Assembly (NCBI GenBank): GCA_029934095.1
Contig: JAOZMV010000001.1
Coordinates: 1-26,183, forward strand
From: Desulfuromusa sp.
GTDB lineage: Bacteria > Desulfobacterota > Desulfuromonadia > Desulfuromonadales > Geopsychrobacteraceae
Reading direction: 5' to 3'
DNA: 26,183 nucleotides
Shown: positions 17,520 to 24,552 of the stretch, one piece after another
Layout of the letters: each line of letters begins with the position of its first letter
How positions within the stretch are numbered: position 1 is the stretch's first letter
The notes under the pieces: generated by a model
What the model saw: only the letters and a program-made list of their open reading frames with translations
Told to the model about the DNA's origin: nothing
The model's database searches: none
Made by a program: the position numbers and the translations under genes

Positions 17520-17891
17520 TTAATTCTGATCTAATAACCGCTCAATTGTTTCCATCACCATCGCCGACTTAAAGGGTTTAGTTATATACTGATCAGCACC
17601 AACAGCTTCACCACGAGATAAATCTTCGGGGGTTTTCTTTGCTGTCAGTAATATGATCGGGATATGGCGGGTCTTTGGATTTTTCTTGATCCGTTCACAC
17701 ACCTCAAAACCATCCAGTTCGGGAAGCATGATATCCAGCAATATCAAATCTGGAGCTTCAGCAGCAACAGCTTCAAGGGCTGCAAGCCCCGTGGTTGCAC
17801 CCTGGACCAGATAACCTTTAGTGGTCAGAAGAATACTTTCCAACTTCAGTAAACTTTCTTCATCCTCGACGATAAGAATTTTTTTTTGCAT
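17520..17891 (-). CDS. Response regulator receiver protein
   Basis: This 123-residue single receiver domain has the acidic cluster VEDEES at its start, the phosphoacceptor Asp in LILLDIMLPELDG, the Thr in ILLTAKK and the Lys in YITKPF. The frame is open 25 codons further upstream and would add a hydrophobic stretch. The ATG at 17891 is chosen because GGAGG and GAGG sites lie just before it and receivers normally begin like MQKKILIVEDE. The hydrophobic extension is therefore not a signal peptide. It resembles PleD/PilH-type receivers more than chemotaxis CheY. The 71-base gap from the DUF4388 gene contains a TATAAT without a good -35. Confidence 0.9.
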   Translation of the reverse strand: MQKKILIVEDEESLLKLESILLTTKGYLVQGATTGLAALEAVAAEAPDLILLDIMLPELDGFEVCERIKKNPKTRHIPIILLTAKKTPEDLSRGEAVGADQYITKPFKSAMVMETIERLLDQN

Positions 17892-17962
17892 AAGCCTCAC
17901 CTCCACCTGACAACAGATCAAAACGATTATAACAAAAGACAACAGAAAATGGCTTCTTAATT

Positions 17963-19033
17963 TCAATCAGTTCCGTGTAAAGCTTGATCCATAGCTAACC
18001 CTGCTTGAGAAAGAAAAACTTCGAAGGCATTTGCGGCATAGAATGGTTGGCTGGCTGGAAAATTATCGCCATACAAAAGGGCAACAACTTCTCCATCACT
18101 CACCAATGGGCCGAGAAAAACCTCTTCGGGCACTCCTTGTAAAAATTCTTTCAGTCTCTTTTCACCAAGCGAGTTTTTCAAAGCAGCACGGACGACAACT
18201 TTATCTTTTAAAACTTGTGCAAATAGAGATTCCGAAGCAACCGGCAAACGCATTTTCCGCACAATATCATCAGCAGAAGTATCAAAACCAGACAGTCCGA
18301 ACTGTCCTAAACCGGCCAGTTGGTTCCCTCTGACATCAAAAATAATAGCTCGATCCATAATCTCACTGGCATAGCGGAGAATCAGAAGGATTATCCCACC
18401 GCCAAGTTCGGGGTGATCCAGTTCTGCCAGCATCCCCCTCAGCAGATCCAACCCATACTGGCCCTGCTGAGTTTCCATTTCACTCAACTCACGCTCAATT
18501 AAATCATTATCAAGTTCATCCTCGCAGCATAGTTCAGCAACCCTCTGCCCCTTAACAACGAGGCGCTGCGAACTGAGTCCATGCTCAAGCATAAAATCAA
18601 GGGGATTCAAAGAAGAATGAACAAACGGCTTTACCTCTTCGAGTTGAAAAGAGAAGTGACCTGTAGTCCAAGAAAAAAAATTAAAAATAATTTTTTCAAT
18701 CTGCGCCACGATAACAGCTTCAATCTCTGGAGCTGCAATTTGAAACTTATAAGTTAAAATTGGACCCAGAGGTTGCGGTGATTTGAGGCCTTTCTGCCAG
18801 GCCAGCGCCTCAACCAGTTGATCTTCAGTTATAATTTCAACCCGCAGTAAAAGTTGTCCTATGTTTTCCGGGAAAAAGCTGGAAGAGGCGCGCACAACCT
18901 GGCCATCCACAAAACAGACCAGACCCTCTCCCTGTGGGCCTTTAAGAATCAGTGTTCCCGATTTTTTACTGAGGCTGAGAATCTGGAGGATATCGCAGAT
19001 CCCTAAGTCTTCCAAATAACCTTCAAGTGCCAT
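17963..19033 (-). CDS. DUF4388 (PATAN-like) domain protein
   Basis: This 356-residue soluble protein begins with a DUF4388 domain (about 3-165). Recognisable parts are the opening LEGYLEDLGICDILQILSLS, then SGTLIL, then FVDGQVVRASS. The domain is common in Deltaproteobacteria and cyanobacteria and often accompanies receivers. PATAN domains of cyanobacterial PatA-type regulators are related. The C-terminal half (about 200-350) reads like a GAF-type sensory fold, ending in LLYGDNFPA and a final helix, as GAF domains do. This second assignment is an inference from pattern only. It lies directly upstream of two receivers on the same strand. No enzymatic residues or membrane segments are seen, and the physiological role is unknown. 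Confidence 0.8.
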   Translation of the reverse strand: MALEGYLEDLGICDILQILSLSKKSGTLILKGPQGEGLVCFVDGQVVRASSSFFPENIGQLLLRVEIITEDQLVEALAWQKGLKSPQPLGPILTYKFQIAAPEIEAVIVAQIEKIIFNFFSWTTGHFSFQLEEVKPFVHSSLNPLDFMLEHGLSSQRLVVKGQRVAELCCEDELDNDLIERELSEMETQQGQYGLDLLRGMLAELDHPELGGGIILLILRYASEIMDRAIIFDVRGNQLAGLGQFGLSGFDTSADDIVRKMRLPVASESLFAQVLKDKVVVRAALKNSLGEKRLKEFLQGVPEEVFLGPLVSDGEVVALLYGDNFPASQPFYAANAFEVFLSQAGLAMDQALHGTD

Positions 19034-19096
19034 AACTGAAATATTCCTGATTATTTTTAGTACTTATTATACAAAAGGCAACGTCTCAACATAACA

Positions 19097-20419
19097 TCAA
19101 AAATTCTTTTTGCCCCGCCCTTTGAACTCGAGTCGCAACGGAACTTGACCAAAATCAAATTTCTCCCGAAAACAGTTGACCAGATAACGCTGGTAAGAAA
19201 AATGAATTTTATCTGGCCGGTTTGTAAACAACACAAAAGTTGGCGGCCTCACTGCAGCCTGAGCTGCATAATAAAACTTGATTCGTTGATCACCAGCCAT
19301 TGCGGGGGGATGCTTACTGACAAATTCTTCCAACCCCTGATTCAGTTTGGCGGTAGGAATACGCTGATTAAACTCGGCAGCAACCTCCTCTACCTTGGAC
19401 ATGATTTTACTGACCCGTTGCCCGGTCAACGCAGAAACAAACAGCAGCGGAGCAAATGGTAAATATTTGAAACGTCGCTGGACCTCGGCAATAAATTTCC
19501 CCATCGTTTGATCGTCTTTTTCTGGCAGATCCCACTTATTTACGACCAGAATCAATGCCCGCCCTTTTTCATAAGCATATCCAGCAACCGCAAGGTCCTG
19601 GTCTGTCACACCGTCTGCAGCATCAATAACCATCAAAACGACGTGAGCACGATCCATTGCTTTGAGCGCCGTAACAGCACTGTATTTTTCCACTAATTGA
19701 CTGATTCTCCCTTTACGCCGAATCCCGGCAGTATCAATCAGGACAAAACGCTTCTGGTTATAAACAAAAGGGGTATCAATACTGTCACGGGTTGTTCCTG
19801 AAACAGGGTTAGCAACGACCCGTTCATAACCAAGCAAACGATTAACCAGTGATGATTTTCCGACATTGGGACGGCCAATAATTGCCATGCGGATTTCATT
19901 CTCTGTCTCTGTATTCTCTGGAGCCGGGGGTAACAGTTTTTCTAAATCATCGATAAGTTCATTAATACCACGGCCATGTTCTGCAGAAAGAGAATAAAGC
20001 TTATCAACTCCCAGAGCATAAAAGTCAGCGATCTCGATTTCCTGTTTTTCGCCATCAACCTTATTGATTAAATAGAAAACCGGCTTGTCAACCTGCCTCA
20101 ACATTTTAGAAATTTCGATATCCGCCGGGGTCAAGCCATCCTTGACATCCATCAGATAAAAAATAATATCCGCCTCTTCAATAGCTAACTGGGACTGCTC
20201 GCGCATCTGTATCAACAGCCGATCATCACTGACGGGTTCAAAGCCTCCCGTATCAATCAGCAGAAAAGGTCGTAAGAAACGGTTGACTTCAGCATAGTGA
20301 CGATCACGGGTGACTCCGGGAAAATCCTCAACAATCGCTTTACGTTTTCTCAGTAACCGATTGAATAATGTCGATTTTCCAACATTGGGTCGGCCAACTA
20401 TAGCTACAGTTTTTATCAT
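19097..20419 (-). CDS. der: Ribosome-assembly GTPase Der
   Basis: Der (EngA) is a tandem GTPase needed for 50S subunit maturation. The 440-residue protein has two complete G domains: P-loops GRPNVGKS at 9-16 and again at 182-189, DTGG at 56-59, NKVD at 119-122, and a second NKWD. A C-terminal KH-like domain follows (from about 355), with basic ending KGRGKKNF. Length matches the family. The ATG is fixed by the family opening, but only a poor AAAGAAAG-type site lies upstream. The whole 195-base gap to era is occupied mostly by heptamer repeats, so its expression probably depends on read-through from rnc-era. Confidence 0.97.
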   Translation of the reverse strand: MIKTVAIVGRPNVGKSTLFNRLLRKRKAIVEDFPGVTRDRHYAEVNRFLRPFLLIDTGGFEPVSDDRLLIQMREQSQLAIEEADIIFYLMDVKDGLTPADIEISKMLRQVDKPVFYLINKVDGEKQEIEIADFYALGVDKLYSLSAEHGRGINELIDDLEKLLPPAPENTETENEIRMAIIGRPNVGKSSLVNRLLGYERVVANPVSGTTRDSIDTPFVYNQKRFVLIDTAGIRRKGRISQLVEKYSAVTALKAMDRAHVVLMVIDAADGVTDQDLAVAGYAYEKGRALILVVNKWDLPEKDDQTMGKFIAEVQRRFKYLPFAPLLFVSALTGQRVSKIMSKVEEVAAEFNQRIPTAKLNQGLEEFVSKHPPAMAGDQRIKFYYAAQAAVRPPTFVLFTNRPDKIHFSYQRYLVNCFREKFDFGQVPLRLEFKGRGKKNF

Positions 20420-20449
20420 TCAGTTAAATCTTTCTTTATTTGGATTAGG

Positions 20450-20477
20450 AACAAGGGGCAAGGAACAAGGTTCAAGG
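20450..20477. repeat. Four degenerate heptamers, inverted relative to the main array
   Basis: Four consecutive 7-base units (AACAAGG, GGCAAGG, AACAAGG, TTCAAGG) share the core CAAGG. The last one is the reverse complement of the CCTTGAA unit of the main array. They lie between the der start and the main array, separated from it by eight bases, and could pair with it to form an 11-bp stem. Confidence 0.8.
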
Positions 20478-20485
20478 ATAATCAG

Positions 20486-20616
20486 AACCTGAAACCTGAA
20501 ACCTGAAACCTGAAACCTGAAACCTGAAACCTGAAACCTGAAACCTTGAACCTGAAACCTTGAACCTTGAACCTTGAACCTTGAACCTTGAACCTTGAAC
20601 CTTGAACCTTGAACCT
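20486..20616. repeat. Heptanucleotide tandem array between der and era
   Basis: Eighteen contiguous 7-base units fill 20486-20611, then a partial unit runs into the era stop codon. In plus-strand order there are eight AACCTGA, one AACCTTG, one AACCTGA, and eight AACCTTG. Each block is perfectly uniform. Seven is not a multiple of three and stops occur in the frames, so it is non-coding. It is not a CRISPR, because there are no spacers. The unit number is likely variable between strains through slippage. Confidence 0.97.
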
Positions 20617-21517
20617 ACTTCTTGCTATAACCTAGTTCACGCAACATTCGCTCACTCTGACTCCAGTCTTTATCAACCCGGACAAACAGTTCCAGAAAAA
20701 CCCTGGTCCCAAGTAAGCGCTCCATCTCTTTCCGGGCTTCCTGACCAATAGTTTTGATCATCTGCCCCCCCTTACCGACGATAATTTTTTTGTGGCTATC
20801 GCGTTCAACATGAATCATTGCCTGGATAACAACCAGATTCTTCTCAGGTTTTTCCTCGAAAGATTCAACCTGCACCCCGACACCATAGGGGATCTCTTCA
20901 TTAGTGCGGCGCATAATTTTTTCCCGCACCAGTTCGGCAACAATAAAACGCTCGGGCTGGTCGGTCAATATATCATCAGGATAATACTGTGGACCTTCCG
21001 GCAGATAAGGCTCAATGGCCTGCAACATTTGTGGGACACCATCTCCCCCTTTGGCCGAGAGAGGAATCACCTCAGCAAATTTAAACCGTTCGCTGTACTG
21101 CTTAATTAACCGGAGTAACCGGGGGGGCTTAATCAGATCAATTTTATTGATAATCAAGAATACTGGAGCGGAGGATTTTTCCAGCAACTGGAGGATATAT
21201 TCATCTCCCCCACCGGGCGAATCATCGGCTTCAACCAGAAACAGAATCAAATCGACGTCAGCACAGGCACCAACCGCCTGATCAACCATAAATCGATTCA
21301 ACTTCCCCTTGGCTTTATGAATCCCCGGGGTATCAACAAACAGGGCTTGACCACCCGAAAAGTTATGGATACCAAGAATCCGATTGCGCGTTGTTTGCGG
21401 TTTGTTTGAAGTTATCGCAACTTTCTGCCCCAGAATTCGATTGAGCAAGGTCGATTTTCCAACATTGGGACGGCCAATAATTGCAATATAGCCAGATAAA
21501 AATTTCTCTTCAGTCAT
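20615..21517 (-). CDS. era: GTPase Era
   Basis: Era is a GTPase that binds the 3' end of 16S rRNA during 30S assembly. The 300-residue protein has the P-loop GRPNVGKS (15-22), the switch region TTRNRI, DTPG, NKID, and a C-terminal KH domain with GKGGQMIKTIGQEAR. Length is typical. It begins four bases after the rnc stop, with no strong ribosome binding site of its own, so translation is probably coupled to rnc. The stop codon TAG is embedded at the edge of the heptamer repeat array, so the array may have grown right up to the gene end. Confidence 0.97.
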   Translation of the reverse strand: MTEEKFLSGYIAIIGRPNVGKSTLLNRILGQKVAITSNKPQTTRNRILGIHNFSGGQALFVDTPGIHKAKGKLNRFMVDQAVGACADVDLILFLVEADDSPGGGDEYILQLLEKSSAPVFLIINKIDLIKPPRLLRLIKQYSERFKFAEVIPLSAKGGDGVPQMLQAIEPYLPEGPQYYPDDILTDQPERFIVAELVREKIMRRTNEEIPYGVGVQVESFEEKPEKNLVVIQAMIHVERDSHKKIIVGKGGQMIKTIGQEARKEMERLLGTRVFLELFVRVDKDWSQSERMLRELGYSKK

Positions 21518-21521
21518 AATA

Positions 21522-22223
21522 TTATGGTGTCTCTCTTAAGAGCGGATGATCCAGCGCTACCGCCGCCGCTTTTTGCTCTGCACTTTTTTTGCTACTGCCA
21601 CTCCCCTTGCCCAGCAGTTTCCCGGAAAAATAAACTTCCATGGAGAAAACCCGCTCATGATCGGGGCCGGAGACCTGTGCTAATAAATATTCCGGGAGGT
21701 TACCATACTGTGCCTGCAAACGTTCCTGTAAATAAGTCTTATAATCACTTCCATAGCGTAACAAAGCCGACTCTTTGATCGCGGCACTAAAAACCCTTTC
21801 GATCACCAAACTCACAGCAGCAAAACCGCCCTCCCGATAAATAGCTCCCAGTAGCGCTTCCAGACCATCCGCAAGTAAACTCGACTTTTCACTGCCGCCA
21901 CTCCGTTGTTCCCCTTTTCCCAAAAGCAGTACGGCGCCAATTTGTAACTGGCGGGCAATTTCAGATAATCCCCGCTCGCTGACAACTTCGGCACGAATTC
22001 TGGTTAACCCTCCTTCTGGAATGTCCGGATAATGACTGAATATCCAATCACTGATAACCAGTTCAAGGACCGCATCACCCAGAAACTCCAAGCGCTCATT
22101 GTGGGGAACAAATTTGACCTGTTCGTTGCTGAAAGATTTATGTGTCAATGCCTGGAGCAACAGTTGTCGATCGGCAAACGTATAACCGATAGTTTGCTCC
22201 AGTTCGGTCAGATGATTTTGCAA
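21522..22223 (-). CDS. rnc: Ribonuclease III
   Basis: RNase III cleaves double-stranded RNA in rRNA processing and mRNA decay. The 233-residue protein carries the signature HNERLEFLGDAVLEL (41-55), with metal-binding Glu43, Glu46 and Asp50. A second acidic site lies in LLADGLEALLGAIY, and a C-terminal double-stranded RNA-binding domain runs from about 160 (DYKTYLQERLQ) to the end. The start codon is TTG, with AAGGAGG four bases before it, and there is no in-frame ATG nearby. It heads the rnc-era-der run, and its promoter at 22255-22283 leaves a leader of about 25 bases. rnc is autoregulated by self-cleavage of its leader in E. coli. The short leader here makes that specific mechanism doubtful. 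Confidence 0.96.
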   Translation of the reverse strand: MQNHLTELEQTIGYTFADRQLLLQALTHKSFSNEQVKFVPHNERLEFLGDAVLELVISDWIFSHYPDIPEGGLTRIRAEVVSERGLSEIARQLQIGAVLLLGKGEQRSGGSEKSSLLADGLEALLGAIYREGGFAAVSLVIERVFSAAIKESALLRYGSDYKTYLQERLQAQYGNLPEYLLAQVSGPDHERVFSMEVYFSGKLLGKGSGSSKKSAEQKAAAVALDHPLLRETP

Positions 22224-22254
22224 GCGCCCTCCTTACAGTTAAGTTGCTGTGCGG

Positions 22255-22283
22255 AGTATAACCAAATCGGTGAAGCAGTTCAA
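22255..22283 (-). promoter_or_regulatory. Sigma-70 promoter of rnc-era-der
   Basis: On the minus strand TTGAAC (22278-22283), a 17-base spacer and TATACT (22255-22260) form a good promoter about 30 bases before the rnc TTG start. It is divergent from the holB promoter. Confidence 0.75.
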
Positions 22284-22286
22284 TCA

Positions 22287-22306
22287 CTTGCACCTAAAGA
22301 TGCAAG
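22287..22306. promoter_or_regulatory. Inverted repeat between divergent rnc and holB promoters
   Basis: CTTGCA (22287-22292) and TGCAAG (22301-22306) are perfect 6-base arms with an 8-base spacer. They lie between the two divergent -35 boxes. The location suits an operator, but no regulator is known from the sequence. Confidence 0.35.
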
Positions 22307-22315
22307 CTATTTACC

Positions 22316-22345
22316 TTGATTCATTTCTCACCGATTCTCTATAAT
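22316..22345 (+). promoter_or_regulatory. Sigma-70 promoter of holB
   Basis: TTGATT (22316-22321), an 18-base spacer and a perfect TATAAT (22340-22345) precede the holB ATG by about 55 bases. This falls inside an upstream extension of the holB frame and argues against the longer start. Confidence 0.7.
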
Positions 22346-22399
22346 ACAGATCATTCGGACAAATCATACTCGATAGCAACCATAGATACAGCAGACAAC

Positions 22400-23371
22400 A
22401 TGACCTTTGACACAATAACCGGCCATAAACAGCAGAAAAATATCCTGCTACGCACCCTTAAAAACCGGCGGATTGCTCATGCCTATCTTTTTGAAGGGCC
22501 TGATGGCATTGGCAAAAAATTGATGGCACTGGCTTTTGTACGCACCCTCTTGTGTGAAAACGGCAGCAGTTGTGGAGAATGTTCAGCCTGCCTCAAGGTT
22601 GACAATTTTAATCATCCGGACGTTCATCTTATAGAGGCCAATGGTTCCGCCATAAAAATTGATCAAATCCGCACAATCCAGCAGCAACTTTCACTCCGTC
22701 CGTTGGAGGGAGATTATAAAGTTTGCCTGGTTGATGGTGCCGAATATTTCACTAACGGGGCGGCAAATGCGCTTTTAAAAACCCTGGAAGAACCACAGCC
22801 AGGAACCTTAATTATCCTGCTGACAAATCATCCAGAAAAACTGCTACCAACAATTCGCTCCCGCTGCCAGCGTCTTCCCTTCTCACGCTTGCCAAAACAG
22901 CTACTGGCAACTATCCTGGCACAAAAACTCAACCTAAATACCGCTCAGGCAGCCGTTCTGGCAGCGCTGTCTGAAGGGAGTTTTAAAAAAGCGTTGGGAC
23001 CACAACAGGAGTTTTTTCTGGAAAAACGCAGTAAACTGATTCAGTCCTTGTCAGCATTGTCATCAGGCAGTACTATTCCAACTTTCTCTTTTGCCGATGA
23101 ACTTGAAGTTGAGAAGGAGTCACTTCCAGATATTTTAGATATTTTTCAGGCATTTTACCGGGATATCCTCTTACTTAAACATGGCCGGCCAGTAACAGAG
23201 CTGGTTAATCAGGATCTGCTGGAAATGTTGCAATTTCAGAACCAATCCACAACAACGGCCAGTCTGCTACTAAAACTAAAAGCGTTGGAATCTGCTCGCT
23301 TTCATTTACAGCGGAACGTCAATCGACGTTTGGCTCTGGAAGTTATGCTGATGCGGATCACCACCGCCTGA
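22400..23371 (+). CDS. holB: DNA polymerase III subunit delta'
   Basis: The delta-prime subunit is the stator of the clamp loader. The 323-residue AAA+ protein has the P-loop-like GPDGIGKK (33-40), a four-Cys zinc module (Cys52, Cys58, Cys61, Cys64), NALLKTLEEP, and the SRC arginine-finger motif in TIRSRCQRLPF. A C-terminal helical collar follows. The frame opens at a TTG 28 codons earlier, but that extension overlaps the promoter and does not look like the family, so the ATG at 22400 is preferred. No strong ribosome binding site precedes it. It begins the holB-ricT-metG run, an order that echoes the holB-yaaT-metS neighbourhood in Bacillus. Confidence 0.94.
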   Translation: MTFDTITGHKQQKNILLRTLKNRRIAHAYLFEGPDGIGKKLMALAFVRTLLCENGSSCGECSACLKVDNFNHPDVHLIEANGSAIKIDQIRTIQQQLSLRPLEGDYKVCLVDGAEYFTNGAANALLKTLEEPQPGTLIILLTNHPEKLLPTIRSRCQRLPFSRLPKQLLATILAQKLNLNTAQAAVLAALSEGSFKKALGPQQEFFLEKRSKLIQSLSALSSGSTIPTFSFADELEVEKESLPDILDIFQAFYRDILLLKHGRPVTELVNQDLLEMLQFQNQSTTTASLLLKLKALESARFHLQRNVNRRLALEVMLMRITTA

Positions 23372-23394
23372 ACTTTAAAAGGACGAACATTTTC

Positions 23395-24471
23395 ATGGAA
23401 AGACTCAATATAGTCAGTATCTCTTTTCATACTGCAGGAAAGATTTTTGATTTTGATTCACTGGATTTCAAACTCATCCCGGGTGATAAGGTCATTGTTG
23501 AAACAGAGCGCGGTCGTGCACTCGGAACTGTTATCAGCAAACCACGTGAAATCGCCCCGGATAAAGCCCCGCCAAAACTTAAATCAATTTTGCGTATAGC
23601 CGCAGAGAATGACCTGCAAATGGCTCAAAGCAACTCCCTCCGGGAACAGGAAGCGCTGCAGTTTTGTAAGCAACGGGTGAAGCAGCGGAACATGGAGATG
23701 AAACTGGTACGTGCAGAATATTTGTTTGATGGGTCTAAAATCATTTTCTACTTTACTGCTGATGGTCGCGTTGATTTTCGTGAGTTAGTACGTGATCTGG
23801 CACAACACTTTCGCACCCGCATTGAAATGCGGCAGATTGGGGTCAGGGACGAAGCCAAGCAGGTAGGTGGACTGGGAATCTGTGGTAGAGAACTCTGTTG
23901 CAGCAGCCATCTGCGTGAGTTTGTTCCAGTATCGGTAAAAATGGCGAAGGCACAAGGGTTGGCGTTAAATCCCACTAAAATTTCCGGGCAGTGCGGTCGC
24001 CTGTTGTGCTGCCTGGCGTATGAGTATGAAACCTACAATGAAATGAAAAAAACCTTACCCAAATGTGGTAAAAAGCTACAAATTGAATCGGGAGGTGTTG
24101 AAGTCATTTCACGGGACATTCTGGCGCAAAAAGTGACCCTGAGACAACAGAATGGTGATCGCTGTCAGATGCATATTTCTGATCTTAAAAAAGAAATCAG
24201 CAACGTGGAAAAGGGGGCAACGGAATCTCTGCCTAAAAACGACGAGCAGAATAAAAAGAAAGCTCCAGAGCGTGCAGACAGAACCAAACATAGACCCGGA
24301 AGATCACAACAACAGCCCAACAAACAGAAAAGCAATGAGAAAGTTGCCATAGAACCGGTTCAGCAATCAAGCAATGAGAACTCAGACCAGGAAAAGAAAA
24401 ACAAACGGCGGCGCAGGCGACCGAGGCGGCGCTCAAACCGGCAAACAAAGCCGCCAGAAAATAAAACCTGA
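23395..24471 (+). CDS. ricT: PSP1-family protein RicT
   Basis: RicT (YaaT, PSP1 domain) partners with RicA and RicF in Bacillus to guide RNA processing, as part of an iron-sulfur-bearing complex. Whether those partners exist here is not visible. The 358-residue protein has a PSP1 C-terminal-type core. Its paired Cys motifs are GICGRELCC (Cys163, Cys168, Cys169) and GQCGRLLCC (Cys200, Cys205, Cys206), the expected Fe-S ligands. After about residue 272 it becomes a low-complexity, polar and basic tail ending in an Arg-rich stretch (338-346), probably disordered and RNA-binding. An AAAAGGA site lies about 11 bases before the ATG. It follows holB by 23 bases and precedes metG by 81. Confidence 0.9.
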   Translation: MERLNIVSISFHTAGKIFDFDSLDFKLIPGDKVIVETERGRALGTVISKPREIAPDKAPPKLKSILRIAAENDLQMAQSNSLREQEALQFCKQRVKQRNMEMKLVRAEYLFDGSKIIFYFTADGRVDFRELVRDLAQHFRTRIEMRQIGVRDEAKQVGGLGICGRELCCSSHLREFVPVSVKMAKAQGLALNPTKISGQCGRLLCCLAYEYETYNEMKKTLPKCGKKLQIESGGVEVISRDILAQKVTLRQQNGDRCQMHISDLKKEISNVEKGATESLPKNDEQNKKKAPERADRTKHRPGRSQQQPNKQKSNEKVAIEPVQQSSNENSDQEKKNKRRRRRPRRRSNRQTKPPENKT

Positions 24472-24552
24472 TGAGATCGTAACATTTGACCATTATATTT
24501 TACCGTGCAGCAAACCTGAGATAACCATGCTATCCGCCTATGGGAGCTTGAA

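Noticed and set aside
17892..17966. Hydrophobic N-terminal extension of the second receiver, suggesting a signal peptide or membrane anchor.
   Set aside because: A strong ribosome binding site precedes the internal ATG at 17891, where receiver domains normally begin, so the upstream stretch is probably untranslated.
20450..20616. CRISPR array.
   Set aside because: Units are seven bases and directly abutting, with no spacers and no cas genes nearby.
22316..22399. Longer holB start at TTG 22316.
   Set aside because: It would place the coding start on the -35 box of a good promoter, and the added 28 residues do not look like the family.
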